The notes beneath the pieces are model-generated. The model was not told where the DNA came from and made no database searches. It saw nothing but the letters and a program-made list of their open reading frames with translations. From NCBI GenBank assembly GCA_035294245.1, contig DATGLG010000017.1, forward strand, positions 65,998-129,997: a DNA stretch of 64,000 nucleotides, read 5' to 3'. Positions 62,013-64,000 of the stretch are shown here, one piece after another; the stretch's first letter is position 1, and every line of letters starts with the position of its first letter. Source of the stretch: DATGLG01 sp035294245. Its GTDB lineage: Bacteria; Pseudomonadota; Alphaproteobacteria; JACZXZ01. A program made the position numbers and the translations under genes.

Positions 62013-63779
62013 CTACCAGCCGACGGCATAGGAGGAGCGGCGCGGATCGGCCGCTCCCATCCATACGCCTTCCTTCCTGTCGTGCAGCACGGCGCAGACG
62101 CTTCCCGCATGCCACGACCGCTCCGGCCAGGGCTTCACGTCGTGACCCAGCGCTGCCAAGGCGTCGAGGGTCTTGTCGCCAACGTTTCGCTCGACGGTCA
62201 GCCGGCCGGGAAGATAGTCATGGGGCTCGAAGGAGTTGGGGAAGCTATAGCTGGCGAAGCGAGGCGCCTCGACGGCTGTCTGCAAATCCATTCCGAACAC
62301 GGTGACGTTGAGCAGCACTTGGAGCATCGCCTGGCTCTGCACGTCGCCGCCCGGCGTGCCGAATGGCATGACCGCATGCTCGCCGAAGAAGGCGATGGCG
62401 GGATTTGGGGTGAGGCGCGGCCGTTTTCCAGGCGCCACGGCGCTGGGGTGGCCGGGAATGGTGAAGGATTGCGAGCCGCGAGAAGACGGCGCCAGTCCGG
62501 TGCCGGGCACCACCTCCATGTCGCTTGAGCTGTCACTCGGAGTCGCGGAAAAGGCGTTGCCGTGGCGGTCGACGACGGCAACATAGGACGTATCGTGGGC
62601 CGTGCGCGGCTGAGCACCGCCCCGCGCCGCGGCGGCGGCCAGGACGAGCTTGGGCGCTGCCTTGTCGGTCCACGCCTGCCCCGCTGCGGGCATGCCGGGG
62701 GAGGCGCGCCGCAGATCGATCCGTTTCCGGCGTTCGGCCAAGTAAGGCTCGGAAAGAAGGGTGTCGAGCGGCACTTCGACGAAGCGTGGATCGCCGAAAT
62801 AGGCCTCGCGATCCGCGCAGGCGAGCTTGATCGCCTCGGCGACGGTGTGGATATAGGCGGGCGAGTTATGGCCGAGCTTTGCAAGCTCGACGCCATCGAG
62901 AATCTTTATTGCCTGCGCAAGGAGCGGGCCCTGGCACCATGGCCCGCAGGTATAAAGCTCGATCCCACGGAGGCGAACGCGCACTGGCGGCTCGAAGCGC
63001 ACGCGGTAATCGGCCAGGTCGCTCTCGGTCATCCAGCCGCCATGTTCCCGGTGGAATGCCGCGATACGCCGGGCGATTTCACCCTTGTAGAACGCGTCGC
63101 GGGCGGCTTGGATGCCTGCGGTTCGGCTCTTCTTTTGCGCCGCCTTCTCTTCGTCCGCCATGTATTGGAGCGTGGCACCGAGGTCGCTCTGCACGAACCG
63201 CTCACCGGCAAGGGGCGCTCGACCCTGCGGCAGATAGATGGCGGCGTTTTGCGGCCATTGGACATAGCGATCGACGTTGCGGGCAATGTAATCCGCCATC
63301 GGCGGGTGCATGGGAAAGCCGTCGCGGGCGAAACGAATGGCGGCCGCCGCCACCTCGCCGAAGCTCATGGTGCCAAACCACTCCAGCGCGGTGAGCCAGC
63401 TTGCCGGTGCCGCCGGCACGACCGTGCGCATCAGCCCTTCTGGTATCTCGCCGCCATGCTGGGTCCGGAAATATTCGAGCGATGCCGCCTTCGGCCATAC
63501 CCCCAGTCCATCGATGGTGAGAACCTCGCGCCGTTCGGCAAGATAGATCATGATCGGCGCCACGCCGGCCACGTTCACGATATCGCTTTGCAGCACGCCA
63601 AGAGCGATTCCGGCAGCGACGCCGGCATCGACGGCGTTGCCACCGGCCTCGAGGACGAGGAAACCGGCATGGGCGGCCGCGAAATGTCCTGCTGCGATCA
63701 TGTGCCGATTGCCGAGAAGTACGTGCCGATTCGTGTCAGGCCGCCCGAGGCCGAGAATCCCGTTCCCTTCGCCTGTCAT
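62013..63779 (-). CDS. ggt: Gamma-glutamyltransferase family protein
   Basis: 588 residues from the ATG at 63779. The precursor-cleavage/nucleophile Thr is in AHDTSYVAVVDRHGN, which starts the small subunit, and the substrate loops are PGTGLAPSSRGSQSF and PFGTPGGDVQSQAM. No signal peptide is evident from this start, so it may be cytoplasmic, like GGT-like acylases. Hydrolyses or transfers gamma-glutamyl groups. Same strand as the importer operon, 99 bases before its first gene. An insertion sequence begins about 85 bases upstream. Confidence 0.92.
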   Translation of the reverse strand: MTGEGNGILGLGRPDTNRHVLLGNRHMIAAGHFAAAHAGFLVLEAGGNAVDAGVAAGIALGVLQSDIVNVAGVAPIMIYLAERREVLTIDGLGVWPKAASLEYFRTQHGGEIPEGLMRTVVPAAPASWLTALEWFGTMSFGEVAAAAIRFARDGFPMHPPMADYIARNVDRYVQWPQNAAIYLPQGRAPLAGERFVQSDLGATLQYMADEEKAAQKKSRTAGIQAARDAFYKGEIARRIAAFHREHGGWMTESDLADYRVRFEPPVRVRLRGIELYTCGPWCQGPLLAQAIKILDGVELAKLGHNSPAYIHTVAEAIKLACADREAYFGDPRFVEVPLDTLLSEPYLAERRKRIDLRRASPGMPAAGQAWTDKAAPKLVLAAAAARGGAQPRTAHDTSYVAVVDRHGNAFSATPSDSSSDMEVVPGTGLAPSSRGSQSFTIPGHPSAVAPGKRPRLTPNPAIAFFGEHAVMPFGTPGGDVQSQAMLQVLLNVTVFGMDLQTAVEAPRFASYSFPNSFEPHDYLPGRLTVERNVGDKTLDALAALGHDVKPWPERSWHAGSVCAVLHDRKEGVWMGAADPRRSSYAVGW

Positions 63780-63865
63780 GGTCCCATTCGCTCCAGTGCT
63801 ACCGAGGTTTCCGGCGAGACTATTCCAACCTCGGTTTGTTGAATACAAATTTTTCCATCCTGTAG

Positions 63866-64000
63866 TTAGCTCGTGATCTGACCGGTTTTCGTGACGCGTG
63901 ATTTGTCCGGTTTTTGAATCGCTCCAAAAGGGAGCGAGCGATGGGGCGGGCAAGGACGTTGCAGGAGATCCGGGTGCTGCGGTTCGAGGCGTTGTTGGAT
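63866..64000 (+). mobile_element. Left end of an insertion sequence (ISNCY-like), cut by window edge
   Basis: Two imperfect direct repeats, CGTGATCTGACCGGTTTTC (63872-63890) and CGTGATTTGTCCGGTTTTT (63897-63915), lie directly before the transposase gene start. Such repeats are typical transposase-binding sites at an IS end. The exact tip cannot be set without the right end. Confidence 0.6.
63941..64000 (+). CDS. Transposase, first 20 codons (ISNCY-like)
   Basis: ATG at 63941 with GGGAG upstream, then MGRARTLQEIRVLRFEALLD to the window edge. This start resembles the helix-turn-helix N-terminus of ISNCY-type transposases. The catalytic part is outside the window, so the family call is tentative. 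Confidence 0.6.
   Translation, partial: MGRARTLQEIRVLRFEALLD

Noticed and set aside
1..64000. CRISPR array, prophage or integrative element
   Set aside because: No regular spaced repeats, integrase, capsid or terminase genes, or att duplication at the tRNA were seen; only one partial IS at the right edge.

Overview
The window is GC-rich, gene-dense chromosomal DNA from an alphaproteobacterium. The best evidence is gene order. On the minus strand from about 9.2 kb down to 1 run chvI, chvG, a short hprK, rapZ, an EIIA-Man gene, HPr, enzyme I, ahcY and a PAS sensor kinase, an arrangement characteristic of Alphaproteobacteria. A RegB/RegA redox pair, a CbpA/CbpM pair and several small Alphaproteobacteria-type proteins agree with this. 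I cannot name the genus; a Rhodospirillales-like or related soil/water lineage is an inference. No phage, CRISPR array or rRNA operon was seen. The only mobile DNA is the start of an insertion sequence at the right edge. 

Layout. 1-9.2 kb: envelope-stress two-component system feeding a regulatory PTS that has HPr kinase, EI, HPr and EIIA but no sugar permease, followed by S-adenosylhomocysteine hydrolase with its own likely promoter and operator. 9.4-16.7 kb: HugZ-like protein, polA, a zinc-finger protein, an ABC ATPase with a lipoprotein hydrolase, and a lone nuoD. 17-19.7 kb: a small-gene zone with a membrane protein built of three repeats, a proline-rich protein, a PAS_5 protein, two strong hairpin/T-tract terminators, a likely small RNA, and two small ORFs of 59 and 57 codons. 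19.8-26.3 kb: Rieske oxygenase, aldo/keto reductase, MFS exporter, glycosyltransferase and a polytopic membrane protein. 26.3-27.1 kb: decayed remains of an ECF sigma factor fused to a broken cytochrome c gene. 27.1-33.2 kb: cbpMA, an isolated fliD, tRNA-Arg(CCG), an anion transporter and a DUF2076 protein. 33.2-37 kb: an FTR1/cupredoxin iron-uptake pair with a recognisable promoter and Fur-like operator, hldE, and a phosphatase. 37.3-49.8 kb: PAS_5 paralogue, regBA, an ABC-2 exporter, cobalamin genes, a SYLF protein, an ankyrin protein, a metallopeptidase, ada and a Bcr-type exporter. 49.8-52.1 kb: a bifunctional class A PBP. 52.4-63.8 kb: what looks like one amine or gamma-glutamyl-compound utilisation island. 

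How the genes may work together. The left block links envelope sensing (ChvG/ChvI) to PTS phosphorylation state. The right block joins a PotABCD-type ABC importer, a gamma-glutamyltransferase, a glutamine-amidotransferase-like protein inside the transporter operon, an amino-acid oxidase-type flavoprotein, a 3-hydroxyacyl-CoA/carnitine-type dehydrogenase, a hydratase and an FAH-family hydrolase. This is consistent with uptake and stepwise breakdown of an amine or gamma-glutamyl amine, but the substrate is not visible in the sequence. The least explained parts are the 17-19.7 kb zone and the amidotransferase-like gene of the transport operon.
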